Translations under genes and position numbers: made by a program
Shown: positions 52,053 to 61,480 of the stretch, in pieces
Layout of the letters: every line of letters begins with the position of its first letter
Position numbering within the stretch: position 1 is the first letter of the stretch
From: Blastococcus sp. DSM 46786
GTDB taxonomy: Bacteria; Actinomycetota; Actinomycetes; Mycobacteriales; Geodermatophilaceae
DNA: 64,000 nucleotides
Reading direction: 5' to 3'
Assembly: GCF_900109665.1 (NCBI RefSeq)
Contig: NZ_FOAO01000004.1
Location: 124,001 to 188,000, forward strand
Notes under the pieces: model-generated
What the model was told of the DNA's origin: nothing
The model's input: only the letters and a program-made list of their open reading frames with translations
The model's database searches: none

Positions 52053-53284
52053 CGGTACCGGGCGGCGAACCGGTGGATGCTGTCGCTGATCCGCGCCACC
52101 TCCGCGTCACCGAGGCCGTGGCTCATGCCCAGGGTCATGCCGCGGGCGAAGACCGCGTCGGCCTCGGGCAGGCCGCGCTCGGGCGTGCGGTGCTCGACGC
52201 CGGCCATCATCGGGTGCCGGGTGATGTTGCCGCTCCACACCGTGCGGGTGTCGATGCCGTCACCCTCGATCGCCTCCTGCAGCTCGCTGCGGGTGAACGG
52301 GGCGTCGGCGTTGATCATCACCGGGTAGCAGAGCCAGGCGGTGTCCAGCTCCGGGGTCTCCACCGGGGTGGTGAAGAACTCCGGGTAGGCGCCGTAGGCC
52401 GCGGTGTAGGCGGCGAACAGCTCCTTGCGGCGCTTGTAGTTGGCCTCCAGCTTGTCGAGCTGCACGACCCCGTAGGCCGCGCCCAGCTCGGAGGGCTCGA
52501 AGTTCCACGGCAGCACGTCGAAGATGAAGTCGTTGTCGTAGTCGACGCCGTCGAGGTTCTCGCGGAACACCCGCCCGGTCCCCGAGGAACCGAACAGGTT
52601 CGGCTCGGACCGACGACCCCACCGGCGCAGCAGGAGTGCCCGGTCACGGGTCTCCTCGTCGTCGACCAGCACCATCCCGCCGGTGCCGGCGCAGGTGATG
52701 ATGTGCGCCATCGAGAAACTGGTGACGCTGATGTCGGCGCGCGCACCGGTGGGGGTGCCGCGCAGCCTGGGCCCGAGGGCGTCGCAGGAGTCCTCGATGA
52801 CCTTCAGACCGTGCCGGTCGGCGATCTCGCGGATGGCGTCCCAGTCCGGGCAGTTGCCGGCCAGGTTCGGCATCAGGATCGCCCGGGTGCGGTCGGTGAC
52901 CATCTCCTCGATGGCGGCCACGTCGACGTTGAAGGTCGCCGGTTCCACGTCGACGAAGACCGGCACCAGCCCGGCCCGCACGATCGGGGCCACATCGGTG
53001 GAGAAGGTCAGCGGCGAGGTGATGACCTCGCTGCCCTCGGGCAGCCCGAGCAGCTCGACGGCCAGGTAGAGGCCGGAGGACCCGGAGTTGCACATCGCGC
53101 CCAGCGCCTTGCCGCTCAGCGCGGCGACCCGGGTCTCCATCTCGTGGACGTTCCTGCCGATGCGCAACCCCTGGTGGCCGCTGCGCAGGACGTCGACGAC
53201 GGCCCGGATCTCCTCCTCGCCGTGGGTGGCGCGCGCATAGGTGATGCGGTCGGCCGGGTCCCCGGTCCGCACTGTCTCGGTCAT
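52049..53284 (-). CDS. RfbH/E1-like DegT-family PLP-fold protein with His in place of the catalytic Lys
   Basis: 411 residues of the DegT/DnrJ/EryC1 aminotransferase fold. PVFVDVEPATFNVDVAAIEE, NLAGNCPDWDAI and VIEDSCDALGP place it with RfbH, the CDP-4-keto-6-deoxyglucose 3-dehydrase (E1). At the PLP-Lys position it has His194 (SVTSFSMAHIITCAGTGG), the substitution that makes E1 and ColD dehydratases rather than transaminases. The four Cys of the E1 [2Fe-2S] cluster are not present (RRWGRRSEPNLFGSSGTG), as in ColD. No sugar-nucleotide genes are near, and it sits between an Ltp2-like aldolase and an SDR. A dehydratase/deoxygenase acting on a hydroxy-keto acyl or steroid intermediate is possible but unproven. 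AAGGAG precedes the ATG. Confidence 0.85.
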   Translation of the reverse strand: MTETVRTGDPADRITYARATHGEEEIRAVVDVLRSGHQGLRIGRNVHEMETRVAALSGKALGAMCNSGSSGLYLAVELLGLPEGSEVITSPLTFSTDVAPIVRAGLVPVFVDVEPATFNVDVAAIEEMVTDRTRAILMPNLAGNCPDWDAIREIADRHGLKVIEDSCDALGPRLRGTPTGARADISVTSFSMAHIITCAGTGGMVLVDDEETRDRALLLRRWGRRSEPNLFGSSGTGRVFRENLDGVDYDNDFIFDVLPWNFEPSELGAAYGVVQLDKLEANYKRRKELFAAYTAAYGAYPEFFTTPVETPELDTAWLCYPVMINADAPFTRSELQEAIEGDGIDTRTVWSGNITRHPMMAGVEHRTPERGLPEADAVFARGMTLGMSHGLGDAEVARISDSIHRFAARYR

Positions 53285-53303
53285 CAGAACTCCTTGGGAT
53301 GGG

Positions 53304-54488
53304 TCAGTGGTCGGCGGTCAGGACGAGGGCGCTGTGCGGCACCGGTGAGCCACCCGTCACCAGCACGGTGTCGATCGCCTTGGCCGGCTGGTTGACCGAG
53401 GTGCCGCGCACCAGCCGGACGCCCTCGGCGATGCCGTTGACGCCGTGGATGTAGCCCTCGCCGAGCTGGCCCCCGTGGGTGTTGACCGGCAGCCGGCCGT
53501 CGAGCTCGAGGTTGCCCTCGGCGATGAAGTCCTTCGCCTCGCCGCGGCCGCAGAAGCCGTACTCCTCCAGCTGCAGCAGCACCATGGGCGTGAACGCGTC
53601 GTAGAGGATCGCCGCATCGACCTGGTCGGGCCCGATCCCGGCCTGGCGCCACATCTGCCGCGCCACCAGCTCCACCTCGGGCATCCGGTCGATGTCCTCG
53701 CGGTAGTAGCTGCTCATCGAGATCTGCTGCGGACCCACGCCCTGGGCCGCGGCGGAGATCACCGCCGGCGGGTGCGGCAGGTCCCGGGCCCGTTCGGTGC
53801 TGACGATGACGAGCGCCTGGCCCCCGTCGCTCTCCTGGCAGCAGTCCAGCAGCCGCAGCGGGTCGGCGATCATCCGGGAGTTCTGGTGCTCCTCCAGGGT
53901 GATCGGCCGCCCGTGGAACCAGGCCTTGGGGTTGTTCGCCGCGTGCTTGCGGGACAGCACCGAGATCTGACCGAAGTCGGCACTGGTGGCGCCGTACCTC
54001 TCCATGTAGAGCCGCGCCAGGAATGCCTCCTGCTGGGCCGGGGTCAGCAGCCCGTAGGGGTTGATCCAGTTGCGGTACTCCTGGTCGGTGTTGGCCGTGT
54101 ACGCGAACGGCGGCGGGCCGGCGCCGAAGCGGTGCCCCGAGCGCTCGTTGAAGGCGCGGTAGACGACGACCACGTCGGCGACGCCGCTGGCCACGGCCAG
54201 CGCGGCCTGCTGCACGGGCGCGCAGGCGCCACCGCCGCCGTGCGGGATACGGCTGAAGAAGGTCAGCTCCGGGATGCCGAGCGCGCGCGCGACGGCTATC
54301 TCCGGGTTGGTCTCCATGGTGAACAGCGCGAACCCGTCCACCTCCTCGACGCCGATCTGGGCATCGTCGAGGGCGGCGAGCACGCTCTCGCAGGCCAGCC
54401 GCCACTCGCTGCGCCCGGAGTTCTTGGAGAACTCGGTGGCGCCGATGCCGGCGATCGCGGCCTTGCCGCTGAACCCACCGTCGGTCAT
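53304..54488 (-). CDS. Ltp2-type thiolase-fold retro-aldolase
   Basis: 394 residues of the SCP-x/lipid-transfer thiolase group without the N-terminal CoA-thiolase Cys. Features: AAIAGIGATEFSKNSGRSEW, PHGGGGACAPVQQAALAVASG, DAAILYDAFTPMVLLQLEEYGFC and LPVNTHGGQLGEGYIHGVNG. Ltp2 of actinobacterial sterol degraders cleaves 17-hydroxy-C22-oyl-CoA into an androstene and propionyl-CoA and needs a DUF35 partner protein. That partner is encoded two genes upstream. Start overlaps the MaoC stop (ATGA). The Tyr residues used by Ltp2 are plausible in YDAF and EGYIHG but need alignment. Confidence 0.87.
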   Translation of the reverse strand: MTDGGFSGKAAIAGIGATEFSKNSGRSEWRLACESVLAALDDAQIGVEEVDGFALFTMETNPEIAVARALGIPELTFFSRIPHGGGGACAPVQQAALAVASGVADVVVVYRAFNERSGHRFGAGPPPFAYTANTDQEYRNWINPYGLLTPAQQEAFLARLYMERYGATSADFGQISVLSRKHAANNPKAWFHGRPITLEEHQNSRMIADPLRLLDCCQESDGGQALVIVSTERARDLPHPPAVISAAAQGVGPQQISMSSYYREDIDRMPEVELVARQMWRQAGIGPDQVDAAILYDAFTPMVLLQLEEYGFCGRGEAKDFIAEGNLELDGRLPVNTHGGQLGEGYIHGVNGIAEGVRLVRGTSVNQPAKAIDTVLVTGGSPVPHSALVLTADH

Positions 54489-54928
54489 CGTGCGTTCCCT
54501 CCTGTCGGGACCAGCGTCACCTCGGCGGTCACGTGCACGCCGCGGTCGTTCGAACCGAGCACCCGGAGCGTCACGGCGTCGCCGTCGACGCCGGTGACCT
54601 CACCGGTGAGCCGCATGGTGTCGCCGGGGAAGTTCGGGACCCCCAGCCGCAGCCCGACGCGGGTGATGCGGGCCGCCGGCCCGGACCAGTCGGTGACGTA
54701 CCGGTCGATGAAGCCGTTGGTCGAGTTGATGCTCATGAAGATGTCGGGAGTGCCGCGCTCCTGGGCCTTGCCCGGGTCGTGGTGCACGTCCTCGAAGTCC
54801 TGCGAGGCGATCGCGGTCGCCACGATCGTCGTCCGGTCCAGCGGCAGGTCCAGGGCGGGCAGCTGCGCACCCACCTGGCAGTCGGGAAAGCTCACGGTGA
54901 TTCCGGGTGCGCTCACCAGCTCGCTCAC
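54485..54928 (-). CDS. MaoC-like single-hotdog hydratase subunit
   Basis: 147 residues. The hydratase motif is SQDFEDVHHDPGKAQERGTPDIFMS (Asp and His), with GVPNFPGDTMRLTGEVTGVDG and RGVHVTAEVTLV. In mycobacterial cholesterol degradation, ChsH1 and ChsH2 are separate hotdog chains, and ChsH2 carries the DUF35 domain; here the hotdog and DUF35 parts are separate overlapping genes. GTG start overlaps the DUF35 stop (GTGA), and its stop overlaps the aldolase start. Confidence 0.85.
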   Translation of the reverse strand: MSELVSAPGITVSFPDCQVGAQLPALDLPLDRTTIVATAIASQDFEDVHHDPGKAQERGTPDIFMSINSTNGFIDRYVTDWSGPAARITRVGLRLGVPNFPGDTMRLTGEVTGVDGDAVTLRVLGSNDRGVHVTAEVTLVPTGGNAR

Positions 54929-55362
54929 GCGGCACCTCCCGAGGGACGGCGCAGCTGCGGGAGGACGTCGCCGTGCGCGTGCTCGGCGAAGCCCACCTCC
55001 AGCTCCATGCCCGGCGTCAGCTCCTCGTGCGGGATCCCGGCGATGTCGGCGACCAGGCGGGTGCCCTCCTCCAGGTCCACCAGGCCGACGGCCAGCGGGT
55101 ACTCGAAGGCCGGGTCCGGGGGGTGGTGGATGACCGTGTAGCTGTGCAGGGTGGCGCGGCGGCTGGATTCGACGGTGTCCCACACGAAGGAACGGCACCG
55201 CGGGCACGACGGCGCGGGCGGGTGGCGGAGAGTTCGGCACTCCCCGCAGCGCTGGATCTCCAGCCGCCCCTCACGCGCGGCGGTGAACCAGAACTCGTTG
55301 TCCTGCGTGATGATCAACCGCGGCACGGAGGTGCGCGGGCCATCCTGACTGCGGTCGCTCAT
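54925..55362 (-). CDS. DUF35 zinc-ribbon/OB-fold protein (aldolase partner)
   Basis: 145 residues: N-terminal FWFTAAREGRLEIQRCGECRTLRHPPAPSCPRCRS forms a Cys4 zinc ribbon (CxxC...CxxC), followed by an OB fold (HSYTVIHHPPDPAFEYPLAVGLVDLEEGTR). DUF35 proteins or domains pair with thiolase-fold Ltp aldolases and acyltransferases. It lies between two hotdog genes and near the Ltp2-like gene, all with 4-bp overlaps, which supports a hydratase-aldolase complex as described for ChsH2-Ltp2. Confidence 0.88.
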   Translation of the reverse strand: MSDRSQDGPRTSVPRLIITQDNEFWFTAAREGRLEIQRCGECRTLRHPPAPSCPRCRSFVWDTVESSRRATLHSYTVIHHPPDPAFEYPLAVGLVDLEEGTRLVADIAGIPHEELTPGMELEVGFAEHAHGDVLPQLRRPSGGAA

Positions 55363-55955
55363 GCCTTGTCCTCCCCGGCCGCCGGCTCCGCGGCCTTGGG
55401 CTTGAAACGAAGCAGCCGGAACCGCTCCTCCACGAGGAGGTCGCCGGCCTGGTCCACGTACTTCTTGTGCAGGGTGAGGAAGCAGCCCTCGCCGAGCGCC
55501 GTGCGCTTGACCGGCGAGATCGACTCGATCGTGAAGTGTGCGGTCACGTGGTCGCCCGGGTGCAGCTCGCGGTGGTACTCCTGCTCCACGTTGGTGGCGA
55601 CCACCGAGGTGTAGCCGGCCTGGTCGAGCAGGTTCAGCAGCCGCGAGTAGGCGAAGTCCTCGACGATCCCCTCACTCCGCAGCCGGTGGACCTCCCGCCA
55701 CCGCCGATAACCGGCCATCACCCAGGTGGAGATCATCGCCGGCGGGCAGACGATCCCCTGCCGACCGGTCTCGCGAGCCCGGGCCTGGTCCACGTAGACG
55801 GGATTGCGGTCGTCGTGCGCCTCGACCCAGTTGCGGACCATCGCCTCGTTGACCGCATACCGTGCCACGCGCGGCGGCTCGGCCTCCATGCCTACGAAGC
55901 CGGTCAGTTGTTCGGCCAGGCCGGCCTGCGCCTCCGTGCTGCTCCCTGCCGTCAC
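55359..55955 (-). CDS. MaoC-like (FAS1-type dehydratase) hotdog subunit, first gene of the 11-gene operon
   Basis: 198 residues: N-terminal VGMEAEPPRVARYAVNEAMVRNWVEAHDDRNPVYVD, CPPAMISTWVMAGY, VVATNVEQEYHRELHPGDHVTAHF. This is the N-terminal half type of a double-hotdog hydratase, the likely partner of the hotdog chain at 54485. The GTG at 55955 was chosen because GAAGGGG lies just upstream; an in-frame TTG at 55982 falls inside the operator. Its stop overlaps the DUF35 start (ATGA). Transcription begins near the 55978 palindrome. Confidence 0.85.
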   Translation of the reverse strand: MTAGSSTEAQAGLAEQLTGFVGMEAEPPRVARYAVNEAMVRNWVEAHDDRNPVYVDQARARETGRQGIVCPPAMISTWVMAGYRRWREVHRLRSEGIVEDFAYSRLLNLLDQAGYTSVVATNVEQEYHRELHPGDHVTAHFTIESISPVKRTALGEGCFLTLHKKYVDQAGDLLVEERFRLLRFKPKAAEPAAGEDKA

Positions 55956-55977
55956 GCCGTCCCCTTCCGCTGTATCT

Positions 55978-55991
55978 AGCAAGCGCTTGGT
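55978..55991. promoter_or_regulatory. KstR2-type operator
   Basis: AGCAAGCGCTTGGT matches the published mycobacterial KstR2 consensus AnCAAGnnCTTGnT at every fixed position. It lies between the divergent hydratase operon (GTG 55955) and the KstR2-like gene, where a bound repressor would block both transcripts. Confidence 0.82.
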
Positions 55992-56093
55992 ACGCTAATG
56001 GGAGACGTGGACGACAAGCCCCCGAGTCCCACTCGGCGGGACCGGCTCGGTCGCCGGCCGAACCGGCAGCGGACAACGCGGAAGGGACTGGCG

Positions 56094-56711
56094 GTGGCCG
56101 AGATCGGAGCGCGGCAGGAGAGCCTTCAGGCACCCGGGGACCGGCGCGCAGCCATCCTGGCACGCTCGGCGGAGCTGTTCGCGACGCGTGGCGTGGCGGC
56201 GACGACGGTCCGGCACATCGGCGAGGCCGCCGGGGTGCTGTCCGGCAGCCTGTACCACCACTTCCCTTCCAAGGACGCCATCGTGGGCGAGGTGCTGAGG
56301 GCCTTCATGGAGGACATCCAGCGCCGCTTCGCAGAGGTCGCTCGGCAAGCCGGTACGCCTGAGGAGACGGTGCGCCGACTGGTGCACGAGACGCTGGCCG
56401 TGATCGAGGAGCACCCGCACCCGACGGCGATGTACCAGAACGACCGCCAGTACCTGCGCGACCGCGGCCTGCTCGAGCCGGTCGACAGCGCATCCCGCGC
56501 CGTACGGAGCCACTGGCTGGAGGCCTTGGAGGCGGGCATCGCCGACGGCACCTTCCGCGGGGACGTGCCACCCGAGGTCTTCTACCGCGCCCTGCGCGAC
56601 ACGCTCTGGGCGACCATGCACTGGCCGAACCGGAAGGACTTCTCCACCGAGGAGTTCGCCGACCTGCTGATCGACCTCTTCCTCCACGGCCTGCGCCGGC
56701 CCGCCGGCTGA
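56094..56711 (+). CDS. kstR2: KstR2-like TetR family repressor
   Basis: 205 residues from the GTG at 56094, chosen for GAAGGGA 6 nt upstream and because KstR2 is about 200 residues; an ATG at 55998 would add 32 basic, low-complexity residues. Helix-turn-helix AGVLSGSLYHHFPSKDAIVGEVLRAFM is nearly the same as in KstR2 of Mycobacterium tuberculosis (GILSGSLYHHFASK). The C-terminal domain has FYRALRDTLWATMHWPN. KstR2 responds to the CoA thioester of the C/D-ring steroid remnant (HIP-CoA). Its operator is present just upstream, so autoregulation and control of the divergent operon are likely. Confidence 0.83.
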   Translation: MAEIGARQESLQAPGDRRAAILARSAELFATRGVAATTVRHIGEAAGVLSGSLYHHFPSKDAIVGEVLRAFMEDIQRRFAEVARQAGTPEETVRRLVHETLAVIEEHPHPTAMYQNDRQYLRDRGLLEPVDSASRAVRSHWLEALEAGIADGTFRGDVPPEVFYRALRDTLWATMHWPNRKDFSTEEFADLLIDLFLHGLRRPAG

Positions 56712-56721
56712 CCGGCCACCC

Positions 56722-57357
56722 TCACTGCGGGCGGGGTATCTGCTTCGTGATGAACAGCCCCTCCGCACTGACGCAGATCTCGCCGCCGGCGGTGATGGTG
56801 CCCTCGGTCCGGATCTTGCGCCCGTCCACCGACACCTGACGGCCGGTCACGGTGAGCGGCTGGAACAACGGCGTGGTCCGGTGGTAGCGCAGCGTCAGCT
56901 CGGCCGTCATCCCTGACGGGCCGGCCCAGTGGTTGGCCACACCGAGGGTGTGGTCGAGCAGCAAGGCAGAGACCCCGCCGTGCACGAAGCCGGGCGGCCC
57001 CTGGTAGGGCAGGCCCAGCGTCGTGGTGCCCTCGATGGCGCCGTCGTCACGGCCGGCCAGCGCCAGCGGCGGGGCGATGGCGTTCTCGGGCCCGGTCACC
57101 GGGTCGTGCCGGGTCACCCCTTCGCCGGCCCACATGTCCACCATTCGATCGGCCATGGGTGGGGCGTGCTGCTCGAGGTGATCTGCGACGGCGTCGAGAC
57201 GGGCCGCCACGTCCTGCATCTCCGCGGCGCTGTTGCCACCGGCGTGCAGCAGCGCTGTGACCACCCGGCGAGCCGCCGCGACAGCGGCGTCCACGCCGGC
57301 GTTGTCCGGCGTGGCGGTGAGCCGCGGCCGCTGCCGGGCGGCCGCCTCTGAGCTCAC
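56722..57357 (-). CDS. PaaI/hotdog-fold acyl-CoA thioesterase
   Basis: 211 residues. The hotdog core is PYQGPPGFVHGGVSALLLDHTLGVANHW, followed by AELTLRYHRTTPLFQPLTVTGR and GEICVSAEGLFI, matching PaaI/THEM4-like thioesterases. The N-terminal 60 residues are a helical extension. It may release free acids from stalled CoA esters or recycle CoA. GTG start overlaps the stop of the MaoC hydratase (GTGA). Converges on the TetR gene with an 10-nt gap. Confidence 0.83.
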   Translation of the reverse strand: MSSEAAARQRPRLTATPDNAGVDAAVAAARRVVTALLHAGGNSAAEMQDVAARLDAVADHLEQHAPPMADRMVDMWAGEGVTRHDPVTGPENAIAPPLALAGRDDGAIEGTTTLGLPYQGPPGFVHGGVSALLLDHTLGVANHWAGPSGMTAELTLRYHRTTPLFQPLTVTGRQVSVDGRKIRTEGTITAGGEICVSAEGLFITKQIPRPQ

Positions 57358-58226
57358 GGCCGCACCGAGGCGGTCGCGTGCGTGAGCACCGGCGCATCGT
57401 CGCGCTCCGGGCACACCGACGTCAGCAGGACGTCGTTCCCGTCCCGCCAGGCGCTGGTCCGGATGGACTGGCCAGGGTAAACCGAGCCGGCGAAACGCAC
57501 CGACAGCCCGGTCAGCCGGGTGGCGTCCCCGTCGAGCAGCCCGTCGACGAGCGACTTAGCCACCAGCCCGAAAGAGGCCAGGCCGTGCAGGATGGGCCGC
57601 TCGAAGCCGGCTTGCGCGGCGAACGCCGGATCGGCGTGCAGCGGGTTGAGGTCGCCGTTGAGCCGGTAGAGCAGCGCCGTTTGCGGCGTCGTCACGGAGT
57701 CCAGGACGACGTCGGGCGCCCGGTCGGGTTGCGACCTGGCCACATCGGGGCCCGGCTCCCCGCCGAAACCGCCTTCGCCGCGGGCCCAGATCTGCATGGT
57801 CGTCGTCCACAGCGGGGCGCCGTCGCCGGCGACCGCCGCCTGCTCCAGCTCGATCACCGCGGCCTTGCCCTTGTCCCAGACGTTCGCCACGCGTGAACTC
57901 ACCGTGGCCGTGCCTGACGCGGGGATCGGCCGGTGCACCGTCAGCGACTGCCCGCCGTGCAGGATCCGGCGCAGGTCGATGTCGACACCGGGCATGGACA
58001 TCGCCATCGGTGGCAGCTCACCGGCCGAGACGCCCTGACCGGCGACCATGGCGAACGTCGGGAGAACCTGCAGATCCCGCTCGAACGTGTAGCGCAGCTC
58101 GGGATCGGTGCCCGCATGCCCCCCGGCACCGAGGCTGAGGTGGTAGAGAAGCACGTCGCGGGTGGTCCAGCAGGCCTCGCGGACGCTCGGCTCGGCCGAC
58201 AGCGCTGTGTCCAGATCGATGGGCAC
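57354..58226 (-). CDS. Double-hotdog MaoC-type enoyl-CoA hydratase
   Basis: 290 residues, paralogue of 31939-32751. N-terminal half LLYHLSLGAGG and LQVLPTFAMVAGQGV, C-terminal half with the catalytic Asp/His motif in NGDLNPLHADPAFAAQAGFE followed by RPILHGLASFG, as in (R)-specific hydratase 2 and mycobacterial steroid hydratases. Part of a thiolase-hydratase-thioesterase minus operon; the GTG is 4 nt past the thiolase stop. Confidence 0.88.
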   Translation of the reverse strand: MPIDLDTALSAEPSVREACWTTRDVLLYHLSLGAGGHAGTDPELRYTFERDLQVLPTFAMVAGQGVSAGELPPMAMSMPGVDIDLRRILHGGQSLTVHRPIPASGTATVSSRVANVWDKGKAAVIELEQAAVAGDGAPLWTTTMQIWARGEGGFGGEPGPDVARSQPDRAPDVVLDSVTTPQTALLYRLNGDLNPLHADPAFAAQAGFERPILHGLASFGLVAKSLVDGLLDGDATRLTGLSVRFAGSVYPGQSIRTSAWRDGNDVLLTSVCPERDDAPVLTHATASVRP

Positions 58227-58230
58227 CGCG

Positions 58231-59439
<1,209 letters not shown>

Positions 59440-59441
59440 CT

Positions 59442-59453
59442 AGAATGAATTCT
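59442..59453. promoter_or_regulatory. Palindrome AGAATGAATTCT in a divergent promoter region
   Basis: 5-bp arms AGAAT/ATTCT around GA, inside AACTAGAATGAATTCTCACC, between the thiolase operon and the plus-strand SDR. The surrounding form resembles KstR-type sites (TAGAACnnGTTCTA) with A/T changes. TAGAAT could also serve as a -10 box for the plus strand. Confidence 0.45.
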
Positions 59454-59667
59454 CACCGGGTGCAACGGTCCCGTCCCGGCCACCGGCACGCGGCAGCCCG
59501 GCCTCGGGTTCCGGCTCCGCGCCCATCCCAGCCAGCGGAACGACGCAGGACACGTGGCTCCGGGACCGCCCTACGCTCCGCCGGCAGCCCGCCCGGCGGG
59601 CGCAGTCGAACGTCCGTCACGTGCGGCGGCCGCACCTGTCGGTGGCCGCTGGAAGAGGAGTAGCCCG

Positions 59668-60600
59668 GTGAACGAAACGACCAGCCTGGAGGGCCGCACG
59701 GCCGTCGTCACGGGGGCCGGCGCGGGTCTCGGCCGCGCGGAGGTGCTCGCCCTGGCCGCCCGCGGCGCGAACGTCGTCGTCAACGATGTCGGCTCGGCGG
59801 CGCACGACGTCGTCGCAGAGGTCGAGGCGCTCGGCCGCAAGGCCGTCGCGGTGACCGGCGACGTCGGCGACTGGAGCCTGGGCGAGCAACTGGTGCAGGC
59901 CGCCGTCGACTCCTTCGGCAGCCTGGACATCGTCGTCAACAACGCCGGGATCACCCGCGACACCATGCTGTTCAACCTGTCCGAGCAGCAGTGGGACGAC
60001 GTCATCCGGGTGCACCTCAAAGGCCACGCCTCGGTGTCGCGTGCCGCCGCGGTGCACTGGCGGCAGGCGTCGAAGGCCACCGGCGGCCCGGTGTACGGGC
60101 GGGTGGTCAACACCGCGTCCGAGGCGTTCCTCTTCGGGTCTGCCGGCCAGGCCAACTACTCCGCGGCCAAGGCCGGGATCGTCGCGCTCACCCTCTCGAC
60201 CTCCCAGGGGCTGTCCCGCTACGGCGTCACCGCCAATGCGATCTGCCCGCGTGCGCGCACCGGCATGACCGACGGCGTCTTCGCCGAGGCGGCCACCGGC
60301 GACGGGTTGGACATCCTCGCGCCCGAGCGGGTCGGCACGCTGGTCGGCTACCTCGCCTCCCCCGCCTCGCAGGGCATCAGCGGCCAGGTCTTCGTCGTCT
60401 ACGGCGACTTCGTGGCTCTGCTGGCCCCGCCCACCGTGGAGAAGAAGTTCACCGCTGCCGACGGCACGTTCACCGTCGAGGAGCTCGACGAGCAGCTGAC
60501 CGGGTACTTCACCGGTCGCAGCCCGCAGCAGACCTTCTCCGCCTACGACATCGCCCGGCTCGACACCACCGGCGTCCAGAACGTGGCCGCCTCCCGCTGA
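59668..60600 (+). CDS. SDR family dehydrogenase (Hsd4/ChsB1-like)
   Basis: 310 residues, longer than a standard SDR because of a C-terminal extension (AADGTFTVEELDEQLTGYFTG). TAVVTGAGAGLGRAEVLAL, VVNDVGSAAHDV (Asp, NAD type), NNAGITRDTMLFNLSEQQWDDVI and catalytic TASEAFLFGSAGQANYSAAKAG match the 17-beta-HSD type 4/Hsd4A group that oxidises 3-hydroxyacyl-CoA steroid side chains. GTG at 59668 behind AGAGGAG. Leader of about 215 nt from the 59442 palindrome has no other visible gene. Followed by a strong terminator. Confidence 0.86.
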   Translation: MNETTSLEGRTAVVTGAGAGLGRAEVLALAARGANVVVNDVGSAAHDVVAEVEALGRKAVAVTGDVGDWSLGEQLVQAAVDSFGSLDIVVNNAGITRDTMLFNLSEQQWDDVIRVHLKGHASVSRAAAVHWRQASKATGGPVYGRVVNTASEAFLFGSAGQANYSAAKAGIVALTLSTSQGLSRYGVTANAICPRARTGMTDGVFAEAATGDGLDILAPERVGTLVGYLASPASQGISGQVFVVYGDFVALLAPPTVEKKFTAADGTFTVEELDEQLTGYFTGRSPQQTFSAYDIARLDTTGVQNVAASR

Positions 60601-60611
60601 CCCCGTCCACC

Positions 60612-60650
60612 GGAAGGGCCCCTGCCACCGTCGGCGGCAGGGGCCCTTCC
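60612..60650. terminator. Bidirectional terminator between two SDR genes
   Basis: Perfect 15-bp inverted repeat GGAAGGGCCCCTGCC/GGCAGGGGCCCTTCC with a 9-nt loop between converging genes. Confidence 0.93.
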
Positions 60651-60677
60651 GCTGCTCGGAGCTTCCCGGCGAGCTGG

Positions 60678-61451
60678 TCAGAAGACGGCCGGGCCCCGCA
60701 GACTGACCTCCGCGCCGCCGTCGACGTAGAGCACCTGGCCCGTCATGTGCGTGTTCGCCGGACCGATCAGCCAGCTCAGCGCCTCGGCGATCACCTCGGG
60801 GCCGGCGTAGCCGTTCAACGGCATGGGCACCGCGCGGTCCATGACCTGCTTCATCCGCTCGTCGGCGAACAGCGCGGCGCTCATCGGGGTGCGCACCACG
60901 CCGGGTGCGACGACGTTCAGCGGGATGCCCGCGCCGGCCCACTCCGGCGTGACGCAGTCCCGCCGCACCCACTGGGCCAGGGCCGCCTTCGACGAGGGGT
61001 ACAGCCTCTGCGGCCCCTCCCCCATCACCACCTCGGCCCGGGCGAGGGCGGCCGCCTCGTCGTCGGCCAGGCAGGCTGCGACGACCTCCACGTCGACCTG
61101 CTGGGTGCCGGAGATCGACCCGACGACGGCGGCACGCGGAGCGGGCGCGGCGGCCAGCGCCGGCCGCAGCCCCTCGGCCAGCGCGGTGACGCCGAAGAAG
61201 TTGACGCTCACCAGTGCCGGGGACGGGGTGTTGATGCCGGCGCAGGCGACCAGCCCGTCGAGCACTCCCCCGCACCGCTCGAGCACCGCCTCGACGGCAT
61301 GGGCACGCCCGGTGCACGTGCCCAGGTCGGCGCAGACGTCGGCGTCCTTCAGGTCGATGCCGATGACGGTGTCGCCCGCCTCGGTGAGCTGCTGGGCCAG
61401 GGCCTGGCCGATGCCGGAGGCGGAACCGGTGACGGCGATGCGGCGGGACAT
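60678..61451 (-). CDS. 3-alpha-hydroxysteroid dehydrogenase-like SDR
   Basis: 257 residues. IAVTGSASGIGQALAQQL, GIDLKDADVCADLGTCTGR, LDGLVACAGINTP, VSVNFFGVTALAEGLRPAL, LYPSSKAALAQWVRRDCVTPEW (Tyr-Lys), PLNVVAPGVVRTPM and VLYVDGGAEVSLRGPAVF. Length, the GIDI/LxDAxVxADL segment and the VN[FY]FGAT block match 3-alpha-hydroxysteroid dehydrogenase/carbonyl reductase of Comamonas testosteroni. It would oxidise a 3-alpha-OH, as in bile acids or androsterone. Second gene of a TetR-SDR-SDR minus array. Confidence 0.83.
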   Translation of the reverse strand: MSRRIAVTGSASGIGQALAQQLTEAGDTVIGIDLKDADVCADLGTCTGRAHAVEAVLERCGGVLDGLVACAGINTPSPALVSVNFFGVTALAEGLRPALAAAPAPRAAVVGSISGTQQVDVEVVAACLADDEAAALARAEVVMGEGPQRLYPSSKAALAQWVRRDCVTPEWAGAGIPLNVVAPGVVRTPMSAALFADERMKQVMDRAVPMPLNGYAGPEVIAEALSWLIGPANTHMTGQVLYVDGGAEVSLRGPAVF

Positions 61452-61480
61452 GGGTCTCCTGGGGGTTCGTCAGCGGGCGA

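Noticed and set aside
52049-53284. Ordinary DegT aminotransferase or perosamine synthetase annotation
   Set aside because: The PLP lysine is His194 and the best motif matches are to RfbH, so transamination is unlikely.
55998-56093. Thirty-two extra N-terminal residues of the KstR2-like protein from the ATG at 55998
   Set aside because: The segment is basic and low-complexity, the GTG at 56094 has a better ribosome binding site and gives the family length. The ATG remains possible.
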